From DASXUG01 sp036504995 (lineage in GTDB: Bacteria; Pseudomonadota; Gammaproteobacteria; Burkholderiales; Methylophilaceae): a stretch of 64,000 nucleotides of DNA. Below are positions 50,801 through 59,296 of the stretch, piece after piece. The DNA lies in contig DASXUG010000009.1 of assembly GCA_036504995.1 (NCBI GenBank), forward strand, positions 5,607-69,606, given 5' to 3'. How positions within the stretch are numbered: the stretch's first letter is position 1; every line of letters starts with the position of its first letter. The notes beneath the pieces are model-generated. The model had not been told where the DNA came from. It saw only the letters and a list, made by a program, of their open reading frames with translations, and searched no databases. The position numbers and the translations under genes are program-made.

Positions 50801-52885
50801 TTGACACAAAATCCTGAAGCACATATGACAGCAGCCTCACTGTCAGGCGTTAAAGGCTTTACTAAGCCGCTGCTAGCTAATTTGCAGAAGCTTGGCATTG
50901 TCGATGCGCAGGGCTTGTTATTACACTTGCCGCTGCGTTATGTGGATGAAACCCGAATTACGCCGATTCGTGATTTGCGTATGGGTGAGCAAGCACAGGT
51001 GCAAGGTGAGATCATTCATGCTGAAGTACAATACAAGCCACGCAAAGCGCTTATTTGCCAGCTGCGAGATGCGGGTGGTCAGCAGTTAGTCTTACGTTTC
51101 TTACATTTTTACCCTAGTCAAATTTCAGCGCTCAAAGTAGGCACTCAAGTACGCGCTTTGGGCGAGGTGCGCCACGGTTTTTTCGGTTATGAGATGGTGC
51201 ACCCTCAGTGTCGTACGGTGCGTGATGAAACACCATTGGTGCAAGAACTTACACCGATATACCCCTCAGTCGCTGGCCTGAGCCAAGCTGGTCTGCGTAA
51301 GGCCATCAATTGGGCGCTGACCAACGGCGATCAAGCAGAAATACTGCCTCAGCATATTTATAGCCAATATCAGCTACCTAGTTTTGCTACTAGTTTAAGT
51401 GCATTGCATCACCCAAGCCCCGATACCAGTTTACAAGCCATTGAAAATCGTACATCTCCCGCTTGGCGACGGTTAGCGTTTGATGAGTTGTTAGCGCAGC
51501 AGCTTTCTATGCGTCGGCACTATGAGCGTCGTCGTGCTGTGGGTGCGCCAGTGTTTCAGCCTTCAAAAAAATTGATTACCGCACTGCTCAAAAGCTTGCC
51601 CTTTCCGCTCACGCAGGCGCAGCAGCGCGTGGCTGTAGAGATTGGGCAGGACTTGGCACAGACCCATCCCATGCAACGCTTGCTACAAGGCGACGTGGGC
51701 AGCGGTAAAACCATCGTGGCGACCATGGCAGCTTTACAGGCGATTGAAAATGGCTATCAAGCGGCGATTATGGCGCCCACTGAAATTTTAGCCGAGCAGC
51801 ACTTCAAGAAAATGCAGGGCTGGCTAGCGCCTCTTGATATCCAAATTGCGTGGTTATCGGGTAGTCAATCTAAAAAGATGCGTGAGCCAGCATTGCAAGC
51901 CATTGCAGATGGTCAAGCCCAGCTTGTTGTGGGGACGCACGCGCTGTTTCAGGAGCAGGTGACTTTTGCCAAACTTGGTTTGGTGGTGGTGGACGAGCAG
52001 CATCGTTTTGGTGTGCAGCAGCGTTTGCTATTTAAACAGAAGGGTCAAAGCCAACAAGTGATGGCGCCACATCAACTGATGATGTCGGCGACGCCGATTC
52101 CGCGCACTTTATCCATGAGCTACTTTGCCGACCTTGATGTTTCGGTCATCGATGAGTTACCGCCAGGACGCACGCCAGTCGCGACCAAGCTGGTTGCATC
52201 GAGTCGCCGTGATGAAGTGTTTGAGAAAGTACGTGCGGCGTGCCTAGAGGGGCGGCAGGCCTATTGGGTGTGCCCATTAATCGAAGAGTCTGAAGTCTTG
52301 CAGTTGCAAACGGCCACCGACACCTTTGAGGACTTAAAAGCTACGTTTCCTGAGTTACGGGTAGGTTTGGTTCATGGGCGCATGAAGCCAGCTGAGAAGC
52401 AGGCTATTATGCAAGTCTTTAGTGCGGGTGAGATTCAACTATTAGTCGCCACTACGGTGATTGAAGTGGGAGTGGATGTCCCCAATGCCAGTTTAATGGT
52501 GATAGAGCATGCAGAGCGTATGGGCTTGAGTCAGCTGCATCAGTTACGCGGACGCGTTGGGCGCGGCGCGGCAAAAAGCGCGTGTATTTTGCTCTATCAA
52601 AAACCATTGTCAGAAACTGCCCGTGCCCGACTTAAAATTATTTTTGAATCGAATGATGGATTTGAGATCGCTAAAGCCGACCTTGCCTTACGCGGACCTG
52701 GCGAGTTTATGGGGGTGCGCCAAAGTGGTGTGCCTATGCTAAAAATTGCGGATTTAGAGCGTGATGTTGATTTGCTAGAAGCCGCGCAAGGCTTGGCTGA
52801 GCAGTTACTTAAAACCAACCCAGATCAAGTGGAGCGTCATTTAGCACGCTGGATGGGCATGGCAGAGCAATGGGTGAAAGTTTAG
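50801..52885 (+). CDS. recG: ATP-dependent DNA helicase RecG
   Basis: RecG remodels stalled forks and branch migrates Holliday junctions. The 694-residue protein has an N-terminal wedge/OB domain (~55-150) and helicase motifs: Walker A GDVGSGKT near residue 297, DEQH near 397, SATPIPRTL and the TRG-like QLRGRVGRG region. TTG at 50801 is the likely start because AAGGTG lies 9 nt upstream; ATG 50825 is the alternative and lacks a ribosome site. It lies between spoT and ubiC. Confidence 0.95.
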   Translation: MTQNPEAHMTAASLSGVKGFTKPLLANLQKLGIVDAQGLLLHLPLRYVDETRITPIRDLRMGEQAQVQGEIIHAEVQYKPRKALICQLRDAGGQQLVLRFLHFYPSQISALKVGTQVRALGEVRHGFFGYEMVHPQCRTVRDETPLVQELTPIYPSVAGLSQAGLRKAINWALTNGDQAEILPQHIYSQYQLPSFATSLSALHHPSPDTSLQAIENRTSPAWRRLAFDELLAQQLSMRRHYERRRAVGAPVFQPSKKLITALLKSLPFPLTQAQQRVAVEIGQDLAQTHPMQRLLQGDVGSGKTIVATMAALQAIENGYQAAIMAPTEILAEQHFKKMQGWLAPLDIQIAWLSGSQSKKMREPALQAIADGQAQLVVGTHALFQEQVTFAKLGLVVVDEQHRFGVQQRLLFKQKGQSQQVMAPHQLMMSATPIPRTLSMSYFADLDVSVIDELPPGRTPVATKLVASSRRDEVFEKVRAACLEGRQAYWVCPLIEESEVLQLQTATDTFEDLKATFPELRVGLVHGRMKPAEKQAIMQVFSAGEIQLLVATTVIEVGVDVPNASLMVIEHAERMGLSQLHQLRGRVGRGAAKSACILLYQKPLSETARARLKIIFESNDGFEIAKADLALRGPGEFMGVRQSGVPMLKIADLERDVDLLEAAQGLAEQLLKTNPDQVERHLARWMGMAEQWVKV

Positions 52886-52913
52886 CTGATAATTATTGTG
52901 CGATAATCTAGCC

Positions 52914-53477
52914 GTGAAAAATTCGTCTAAAACTATTGCATTGCGTCAGCGTTGGCTTAAAAAACCACTCGGGTGTTCAGACTATCGGAACTGGCTATCT
53001 TCAAATGATTCTCTAACGCTTAGGTTGCAGCAACATTTTGCCGATTTTTCGGTACATTTGTTAAAAATGCAAATGAGTAAACCTTTATTAGGTGAGCTTG
53101 CAAGCATGCGCCTATCAAGCCGTGAGCCAGCATTGGTGAGAGAGGTGTACTTATTAGGTGGAGGGCAACCAGTGGTGTTTGCGCATAGTGTGCTGCCGCG
53201 TCGCCATCTGCGTGGGGCATGGCTGGGTTTGCGTGTGCTGAGTAATAAACCACTCGGCGCCTCTTTATTTGCTAACCCTAAAGTTTGTCGTGCTGGTCTG
53301 GAATTTAAAAAACTAACTCCTCAGCATAAACTTTACCAGCTTGCTATTGCGCATATGCAAAAACCACAGCAACCCAATATATTGTGGGCGAGGCGCTCCA
53401 TTTTTATATTAAATCATGCAAAAATCATAGTCACAGAAGTATTTCTGCCGCATGTGCTAACTCAAGTGAAACAATAG
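52914..53477 (+). CDS. ubiC: Chorismate lyase
   Basis: UbiC converts chorismate to 4-hydroxybenzoate and pyruvate, the first step of ubiquinone synthesis. The protein is about 187 residues: RQRWLKKPLGCSDYRNWLSSNDSL near the front, then SSREPALVREVYLLGGGQP and LGASLFANPKV, then WARRSIFILNHAKIIVTEVFLP. The start is uncertain: GTG 52914 or TTG 52896, neither with a good ribosome site. ubiA follows after 4 bp, so the two steps are co-expressed. Confidence 0.88.
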   Translation: MKNSSKTIALRQRWLKKPLGCSDYRNWLSSNDSLTLRLQQHFADFSVHLLKMQMSKPLLGELASMRLSSREPALVREVYLLGGGQPVVFAHSVLPRRHLRGAWLGLRVLSNKPLGASLFANPKVCRAGLEFKKLTPQHKLYQLAIAHMQKPQQPNILWARRSIFILNHAKIIVTEVFLPHVLTQVKQ

Positions 53478-53481
53478 ATCT

Positions 53482-54348
53482 ATGGATACTAAAAAATTCA
53501 TTACCAAGTTAAATGCTTATGAGCGCCTGATGCGTTTAGATAAGCCGATTGGTATTTTATTATTGTTATGGCCAACGCTATGGGCGCTGTGGATAGCGGG
53601 TGAGGGGCATCCAGAGCCGATTTTTATTGCGATATTTACCATGGGTACCATCTTGATGCGCTCTGCAGGGTGTGTGATGAATGATATTGCTGACCGTAAA
53701 TATGATGCACATGTTGCGCGTACACAAGCGCGACCTTTAGCCACAGGTGAGGTGACCGTGAAAGAGGCGATGCTACTCGCCGCTGCGCTCAGTTTAATTG
53801 CGTTTGGCTTAGTGTTATTTTTAAACCAACTGACCATTGAGTTATCATTTTGTGCTTTATTCTTGGCGGCAAGCTATCCACTCACCAAGCGATTTTTGGC
53901 GATCCCGCAGGCGTATCTGGGTATCGCCTTTGGCTTTGGTATTCCCATGGCGTTTGCTGCGCTAACTGGAGAGGTGCCGGCGGTGGCTTGGTTAATGCTG
54001 CTTGCCAATATTTTTTGGGCGGTGGCTTATGATACTGAATATGCCATGGTCGACAGGGAGGATGACTTGAAAATAGGTATACGCTCCTCGGCCATCTTTT
54101 TTGGGCAGCGAGATGTTGCAATCATCATGATGTGTTACGCTGCAACCTTAGTGCTGATGGCTGCGGTTGGCTATATTGTTAAAATGCACTGGCCCTACTA
54201 TATCGGCATAGCCATCGCGGCTATCATCGCGTTATATCATTATTCACTGATTAAAAATCGTGACAGGGCGGCATGCTTCAAAGCATTTCTGCATAATAAT
54301 TGGTTTGGAGCGGCTATATTTGTAGGTTTTTTATTAGGTATGTATTAG
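53482..54348 (+). CDS. ubiA: 4-hydroxybenzoate polyprenyltransferase
   Basis: UbiA attaches the polyprenyl side chain to 4-hydroxybenzoate in the inner membrane. The 288 residues form about eight to nine helices. The first Asp-rich motif is NDIADRKYD (~66) and the second is DREDDLKIG (~191); both bind Mg-prenyl diphosphate. ARPLATGEV is also typical. It is in a pair with ubiC. Confidence 0.95.
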   Translation: MDTKKFITKLNAYERLMRLDKPIGILLLLWPTLWALWIAGEGHPEPIFIAIFTMGTILMRSAGCVMNDIADRKYDAHVARTQARPLATGEVTVKEAMLLAAALSLIAFGLVLFLNQLTIELSFCALFLAASYPLTKRFLAIPQAYLGIAFGFGIPMAFAALTGEVPAVAWLMLLANIFWAVAYDTEYAMVDREDDLKIGIRSSAIFFGQRDVAIIMMCYAATLVLMAAVGYIVKMHWPYYIGIAIAAIIALYHYSLIKNRDRAACFKAFLHNNWFGAAIFVGFLLGMY

Positions 54349-54440
54349 TAAACAATTCGTGCAAAACCTGCAAATTCATTCCGCGTTGAAAGATAGTTTA
54401 AGAAAATTGTAAAAAAATACATAATAAAGCCAGATTCTGT

Positions 54441-54470
54441 TTGACAAACTATTCAAATTCGACATAGAAT
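54441..54470 (+). promoter_or_regulatory. Promoter of rplM-rpsI
   Basis: TTGACA at 54441-54446 and TAGAAT at 54465-54470, 18 bp apart, are followed by a GC-rich start region (CGCGCTC). The -10 and discriminator resemble the rRNA promoters at the end of the window, in keeping with growth-rate or stringent control. Confidence 0.75.
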
Positions 54471-54509
54471 CGCGCTCTTAATTTTTTTCAGCGATTCATA
54501 GATAGTCAG

Positions 54510-54950
54510 ATGAAAACATTCTCCGCAAAAGCGCATGAAGTAAAGCGCGACTGGTTCGTAGTAGATGCTACAGATCTAGTGCTAGGCCGTTTGGCCAGCG
54601 AAATTGCCCACCGTTTACGTGGCAAACATAAAACAATTTATACGCCACACGTTGATACTGGTGATTACATTGTTGTGATTAACGCAGACAAAATCAAAGT
54701 GACAGGGACTAAAGACTTAAACAAACTTTACCATCGTCACTCTGGCTACCCAGGCGGTATCTCAACAACTACTTTTGGCAAAATGCAAGATCGTTTCCCA
54801 GGTCGTGCTTTAGAAAAAGCTGTTAAAGGTATGTTGCCAAAAGGTCCGTTGGGTTATGCAATGTTCCGCAAAATGAAAGTGTATGCTGGTGCATCACACG
54901 ATCACGCTGCGCAACAACCGCAACCTTTAGTGATTAAAAGCCAAGCGTAA
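54510..54950 (+). CDS. rplM: 50S ribosomal protein L13
   Basis: This is a large-subunit protein of 146 residues, early in 50S assembly. Typical blocks are WFVVDATDLVLGRLASEIAHRL, DTGDYIVVINADKIKVTG and PGGISTTTFG. The C-terminus (HDHAAQQPQPLVIKSQA) is a few residues longer than the 142 of E. coli. rpsI follows after 21 bp, the standard pair. The promoter is at 54441. Confidence 0.97.
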   Translation: MKTFSAKAHEVKRDWFVVDATDLVLGRLASEIAHRLRGKHKTIYTPHVDTGDYIVVINADKIKVTGTKDLNKLYHRHSGYPGGISTTTFGKMQDRFPGRALEKAVKGMLPKGPLGYAMFRKMKVYAGASHDHAAQQPQPLVIKSQA

Positions 54951-54971
54951 GCCCACGAATAGGATAAAACA

Positions 54972-55364
54972 ATGATTGGTAAATATAATTATGGGACTGG
55001 CCGCCGTAAAAGCTCAGTAGCCCGTGTGTTTTTGAAATCAGGTCAAGGCAACATCATTGTGAATGATAAGCCTGTTGATGAGTATTTTTCACGCGTGACA
55101 TCACGCATGATTTTACGTCAACCTTTAGAGTTAACAAACAACACTGGTAGCTTTGACATTATGGTCAATGTATACGGTGGTGGTGAATCAGGTCAAGCGG
55201 GTGCAGTGCGTCATGGCATTACACGTGCATTAATTGACTATGATGAAGCTTTAAAGAGTGCCTTGTCAAAAGCTGGCTTTGTTACACGTGATGCACGTGA
55301 AGTTGAGCGTAAAAAAGTTGGTCTACGCAAAGCACGTCGTCGTAAACAATTCTCTAAGCGTTAA
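54972..55364 (+). CDS. rpsI: 30S ribosomal protein S9
   Basis: This is a small-subunit protein of 130 residues; its C-terminal basic tail reaches toward the P-site tRNA (RKKVGLRKARRRKQFSKR). The start YNYGTGRRKSSVARVFLKSG and GGGESGQAGAVRHGI are diagnostic. AGGA precedes the ATG. A strong terminator follows. Confidence 0.97.
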   Translation: MIGKYNYGTGRRKSSVARVFLKSGQGNIIVNDKPVDEYFSRVTSRMILRQPLELTNNTGSFDIMVNVYGGGESGQAGAVRHGITRALIDYDEALKSALSKAGFVTRDAREVERKKVGLRKARRRKQFSKR

Positions 55365-55385
55365 TTTTTCGCTGTTGGAATTCGC

Positions 55386-55413
55386 AAAAAAGCCGCTTAT
55401 ATGCGGCTTTTTT
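55386..55413 (+). terminator. Terminator after rpsI
   Basis: AAAAAAGCCGC and GCGGCTTTTTT are perfect arms around a 6-nt loop, 22 nt after the rpsI stop. The A-tract makes it function in either direction. Confidence 0.9.
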
Positions 55414-55521
55414 GTTTTGTACCTGGCATTCTTAATACTTGGCAATGTTGATTTTGGGTTCTTAATCCACTAAGTTTTTGTTACTATGTATATTTAATAT
55501 TCACTGGTTTGCGATAAAGTA

Positions 55522-56559
55522 ATGAGTAAATTAAAAATTGGTATTGTTGGCGGAACTGGATATACAGGGGTTGAGCTGTTACGTCTGCTCGCGCTGCATC
55601 CACAAGCTGAGTTAACTGTGATCACGTCTCGTGGCGAGGCTGGTCTGCCTGTGGCTGATATGTTCCCTAGCTTGCGTGGCTATGTGGATTTACTGTTTAC
55701 AGATCCTGCGACGGTAGATTTAAGTATCTGTGACATCGTGTTTTTTGCCACGCCCAATGGTATTGCCATGCAGCAAACCAGAGCGCTACTGGATAAGGGT
55801 GTGCGTGTAGTTGATTTGGCTGCAGACTTTAGAATTAAAGATGTAGCAGTATGGGAGAAATGGTATGGTATGACGCATGCCTGTCCCGATTTGATTGCTG
55901 AAGCCGTGTATGGCTTGCCAGAAATTAATCGTGAACAAATTCGCAATGCGCAACTGGTGGCAAATCCAGGCTGCTACCCAACGGCAGTTCAGTTAGGCTT
56001 TATGCCATTGTTAGAGGCAGGATTGATCGATACCAGTTTTCTGATTGCCGATGCTAAATCTGGCGCTAGTGGTGCTGGGCGTAAGGCGGAAGTGCATACC
56101 TTGCTGGCGGAGGCGGGCGATAACTTTAAGGCCTATGGTGTCAGTGGCCATAGACACTTGCCTGAAATCAGTCAGGGTTTGGCAAGTATGGGTGGCCAGC
56201 CAGTGAATCTGACTTTTACGCCGCATTTGCTGCCCATGATACGTGGCATACATGCTACCTTGTATGCAAAGCTCACTAAGCGGGATGTTGATTTGCAGGG
56301 CCTGTTTGAAACACGTTATGCGCAAGAGCGTTTTGTAGATGTGCTGCCCAAAGGTAGCCATCCAGAAACTCGTTCAGTGCGTGGTTCAAATCAATGCCGG
56401 ATAGCCGTGCATCAGCCGCAAGGTGGCGATACGGTGGTGATATTGTCAGTAATCGACAATTTGGTTAAAGGTGCGGCTGGTCAGGCAGTGCAAAACATGA
56501 ATATTATGTTTAACCTGCCCGAAAATATGGGCTTGGAAGTTGTACCTTTGTTGCCATAA
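55522..56559 (+). CDS. argC: N-acetyl-gamma-glutamyl-phosphate reductase
   Basis: ArgC reduces N-acetylglutamyl phosphate to the semialdehyde with NADPH in arginine synthesis. The 345 residues start with the Rossmann motif GGTGYTGVELLRLL. The catalytic Cys151 is in ANPGCYPTA, and HRHLPEI follows. Length and type match the long ArgC form. Four to five A/G-rich bases (GATAAAG) precede the ATG. The next gene begins 8 bp after the stop. Confidence 0.95.
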   Translation: MSKLKIGIVGGTGYTGVELLRLLALHPQAELTVITSRGEAGLPVADMFPSLRGYVDLLFTDPATVDLSICDIVFFATPNGIAMQQTRALLDKGVRVVDLAADFRIKDVAVWEKWYGMTHACPDLIAEAVYGLPEINREQIRNAQLVANPGCYPTAVQLGFMPLLEAGLIDTSFLIADAKSGASGAGRKAEVHTLLAEAGDNFKAYGVSGHRHLPEISQGLASMGGQPVNLTFTPHLLPMIRGIHATLYAKLTKRDVDLQGLFETRYAQERFVDVLPKGSHPETRSVRGSNQCRIAVHQPQGGDTVVILSVIDNLVKGAAGQAVQNMNIMFNLPENMGLEVVPLLP

Positions 56560-56567
56560 GTTGAGTT

Positions 56568-56954
56568 ATGAGACGAGCCATCATTCCAATCACTAGAAAG
56601 TTTAAACGGCATTATGGTGTGTCAGCCAGAAATTTGACGGTACGCTCTAAGCAGCCTTGGTATTGGCAGCTTGGTTTGGCGGTAATGTTGGTGTTGTTAG
56701 GCTACGTGATTGCTTACTGGCATTTTACGGGTGGCAAATTTTGGCACTTTTCAGATAATTTGCAACGCGTCACCGCTGAAAATTCTAGCTTACAGGCTAA
56801 GGTGATACAGATGGAGCGTCAGCTTCAGGTGCAACAGGTTGCGCAAAATAATTTGGCAAACGACCTAAAGTCTTTACAAGATGAAAGTCTAAAGCTCAAA
56901 CAAGATGTGCTTTTCTATAAGAACATGGTCAATGACAAGAAGCACATCCAGTAA
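56568..56954 (+). CDS. Hypothetical membrane protein with coiled coil
   Basis: This is a 128-residue protein. A basic N-terminus precedes one membrane helix (LGLAVMLVLLGYVIAYWHF, residues ~35-53), followed by a periplasmic coiled coil (LQRVTAENSSLQAKVIQMER to LKSLQDESLKLKQDV, ~62-118). It sits before a bactofilin gene, an arrangement I recall from betaproteobacteria, so the pair may act together at the cell envelope. The family name is uncertain (possibly the DUF6776 type). Confidence 0.65.
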   Translation: MRRAIIPITRKFKRHYGVSARNLTVRSKQPWYWQLGLAVMLVLLGYVIAYWHFTGGKFWHFSDNLQRVTAENSSLQAKVIQMERQLQVQQVAQNNLANDLKSLQDESLKLKQDVLFYKNMVNDKKHIQ

Positions 56955-57001
56955 AATGTATTATCCACTGACTTTAACTGGTTTGAAATGTAGAGGAAGC
57001 A

Positions 57002-57394
57002 ATGTTTTTTAAGAAAAGTGACAAAGCTACTAGCCGTATTGATACCCTGATTGGAAGTGATACTCGCATCGAAGGTGATGTTTATTTTTCTGGTGGCTTA
57101 CGTGTTGATGGCGTCATTAAGGGCGATGTCAAAGAGGAACCTGCCGAGCTGGGTACCATTGTATTAAGCGAACACGGTCAAATCGAAGGCGCTGTGGTTG
57201 TTTCTCGCATCATGTTAAACGGTAAGGTTGTAGGGCCAGTGCATGCAAAAGACTATATCGAACTTCAGCCCAAAGCGCGTGTCATAGGGGATGTCTATTA
57301 TAAAGCGATTGAAATGCACACGGGTGCGGTGATTGAAGGCAATTTAATTTACCAAGGTGAGCACGAAGTAAAGTTGCTGACTAATAAAGATTGA
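57002..57394 (+). CDS. Bactofilin family cytoskeletal protein
   Basis: Bactofilins polymerise into filaments that position envelope enzymes. The 130 residues show the beta-helix core TLIGSDTRIEGDVYFSGGLRVDGVIKGDV, VLSEHGQIEGAVVV and PKARVIGDVYYKAIEMHTGAVIEGNL, with Gly/Asp turns at regular spacing. The N-terminal tail FFKKSDKATSR is short and basic, as expected for membrane contact. GAGGAAG precedes the start. It probably works with the preceding coiled-coil membrane protein. Confidence 0.9.
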   Translation: MFFKKSDKATSRIDTLIGSDTRIEGDVYFSGGLRVDGVIKGDVKEEPAELGTIVLSEHGQIEGAVVVSRIMLNGKVVGPVHAKDYIELQPKARVIGDVYYKAIEMHTGAVIEGNLIYQGEHEVKLLTNKD

Positions 57395-57449
57395 CCCATT
57401 CTTATTGCAGCGCGATAATGAAATATGCAAGAAATTTAAGGAGTTAAAT

Positions 57450-57815
57450 ATGAATACAGTTGCCGAAGTACAAGAATTGAATATACCAGCACCACTGGTG
57501 TTTACAGACAATGCTGCTAAAAAAGTGAAAGAACTGATTGAGGAGGAAGGTTCTCCTGATCTTAAGCTGCGCGTGTTTGTTAGCGGTGGCGGTTGCTCTG
57601 GCTTTCAATATGGCTTTACATTTGAAGATGCTAGTAACGAAGATGACACCATGGTAGATAACGATGGTGTGACTTTGTTGATAGACCCAATGAGTTTGCA
57701 ATATTTGGTGGGTGCGGAAATTGATTACCAAGATAGCTTGCAAGGCTCTCAGTTCGTGATTCGTAACCCGAATGCGACAACAACTTGCGGTTGTGGCTCT
57801 TCCTTCTCGGCTTAA
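57450..57815 (+). CDS. erpA: Iron-sulfur cluster insertion protein ErpA
   Basis: ErpA is an A-type carrier that passes Fe-S clusters to apo-proteins. The 121 residues have the three conserved cysteines: one in SGGGCSGFQYGF and two in TTCGCGSSFS. ATG 57450 follows AAGGAG by 7 nt; the longer frame from 57405 has no support. The gene is followed by a terminator shared with gltA. Confidence 0.94.
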   Translation: MNTVAEVQELNIPAPLVFTDNAAKKVKELIEEEGSPDLKLRVFVSGGGCSGFQYGFTFEDASNEDDTMVDNDGVTLLIDPMSLQYLVGAEIDYQDSLQGSQFVIRNPNATTTCGCGSSFSA

Positions 57816-57844
57816 TTGATGGTTTGTTAGACTAGATAGCTAAT

Positions 57845-57872
57845 AAAAAAGGGAGCTTCGGCTCCCTTTTTT
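57845..57872. terminator. Bidirectional terminator between erpA and gltA
   Basis: AAAAAAGGGAGC-TTCG-GCTCCCTTTTTT is a perfect stem closed by a UUCG-type tetraloop, with T-runs on both strands. It can end transcripts from both convergent genes. Confidence 0.92.
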
Positions 57873-57886
57873 ATTACTGCACATGT

Positions 57887-59182
57887 CTATCGTTGGTTAA
57901 TTGGTACAAAATTTCTGCGCATATTCCCTGTGTAGAGTTGACGTGGCCTGCCGATTTTAGCTTCTGGGTTGCTAATCATTTCATCCCATTGTGCCACCCA
58001 GCCTGCAGTGCGTGCAAGCGCAAAAATCGCGGTGAACATTGAGTTGGGGATACCCATTGCGCGCATGACGATGCCGCTATAAAAGTCCACATTCGGATAG
58101 AGTTTGCGGGATACGAAATACTCGTCTTCCAGTGCAATTTTTTCCAGCTCCATCGCCAATTTAAACATAGGGTCGTCATGTAAGCCCAATACATTCAGTA
58201 CTTCATAGCAGGTTTTTTGCATGATGGCTGCACGTGGATCCATGCTACGGTATACGCGATGCCCGAAGCCCATTAATCTGAATGAATCGCTTTTGTCTTT
58301 TGCGCGTTTGATAAACTCACCAATGCGGCTCACATCACCAATTTCTTCTAACATGGTGAGTGTGGCTTCGTTGGCACCACCATGCGCTGGTCCCCATAGT
58401 GATGCGATGCCCGCCGCAATGCATGCGAATGGGTTGGCACCACTGGAACCTACCAAGCGTACAGTTGAGGTTGAGGCGTTTTGTTCGTGATCCGCATGCA
58501 AGATTAAGATGCGCTCAAATGCCTTGGCTAGCACTGGGTTAGGCGTGTATTTTTCACATGGTGTCGCAAACATCATATGCATGAAATTTTCTGCATAACC
58601 TAAGTTGTTTTGTGGGTACATAAATGGCTGCCCCACATTGTATTTATAGCTCCACGCTGCAATGGTTGGAATTTTTGCGAGTAAGCGGGTGGCGGCAATG
58701 CTGCGTAATTTTGGGTCAGTAACGTCGGCGTTTTCCGGGTAAAAAGCAGCCATCGCGCCAACCACAGACACCATGACTGCCATTGGGTGCGCATCGCGAC
58801 GGAAGCCACGAAATACATTGTCCATTTGGTCATGTAGCATGGTATGAGAGCGAACAGATGAGCTAAAGCTATCTTTTTGCTCCGCATCCGGAAGCTCACC
58901 ATGCGAAAGCAAATAAGCAACCTCTAGAAAATCACAGTTTTCAGCGAGTTGCTCAATGGGGTAACCGCGATAATAGAGCAGGCCTTGATCGCCATCAATA
59001 AAGGTAATGTCTGAATTACAGGATGCGGTCGATAGAAAGCCAGGGTCGTAAGTAAATATGCCATGTTTGCCTAAATTGCGGATGTCGATAACATCAGAAC
59101 CTAGGTTGCCTGATAGGATAGGAAGCTCTACAGGTTCGGCGCCATTGTCAAATGTAAGGGTTACTTTGGTTGGTTTATTCAT
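57887..59182 (-). CDS. gltA: Citrate synthase
   Basis: It condenses oxaloacetate and acetyl-CoA (431 residues). Catalytic regions are visible: SSGANPFACIAAGIASLWGPAHGGANEA (cited in part; His in PAHGG), GFGHRVYRSMDPRA (second His) and the Asp-containing FYSGIVMRAMGIP. It is of the hexameric, NADH-sensitive type I length. It is convergent with erpA and is core metabolism; in methylotrophs of this group the TCA cycle may be incomplete, but gltA is retained. Confidence 0.95.
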   Translation of the reverse strand: MNKPTKVTLTFDNGAEPVELPILSGNLGSDVIDIRNLGKHGIFTYDPGFLSTASCNSDITFIDGDQGLLYYRGYPIEQLAENCDFLEVAYLLSHGELPDAEQKDSFSSSVRSHTMLHDQMDNVFRGFRRDAHPMAVMVSVVGAMAAFYPENADVTDPKLRSIAATRLLAKIPTIAAWSYKYNVGQPFMYPQNNLGYAENFMHMMFATPCEKYTPNPVLAKAFERILILHADHEQNASTSTVRLVGSSGANPFACIAAGIASLWGPAHGGANEATLTMLEEIGDVSRIGEFIKRAKDKSDSFRLMGFGHRVYRSMDPRAAIMQKTCYEVLNVLGLHDDPMFKLAMELEKIALEDEYFVSRKLYPNVDFYSGIVMRAMGIPNSMFTAIFALARTAGWVAQWDEMISNPEAKIGRPRQLYTGNMRRNFVPINQR

Positions 59183-59296
59183 ATTCTTGTTCTATCTATA
59201 AATTGACGATAAGTGATATTTGCCTTTAATGCCTGCAAGTTATTTAGATGCATTGTTGAGGGGCGTGCACTGTCGTGTTACCTGCTCGCCCACCAA

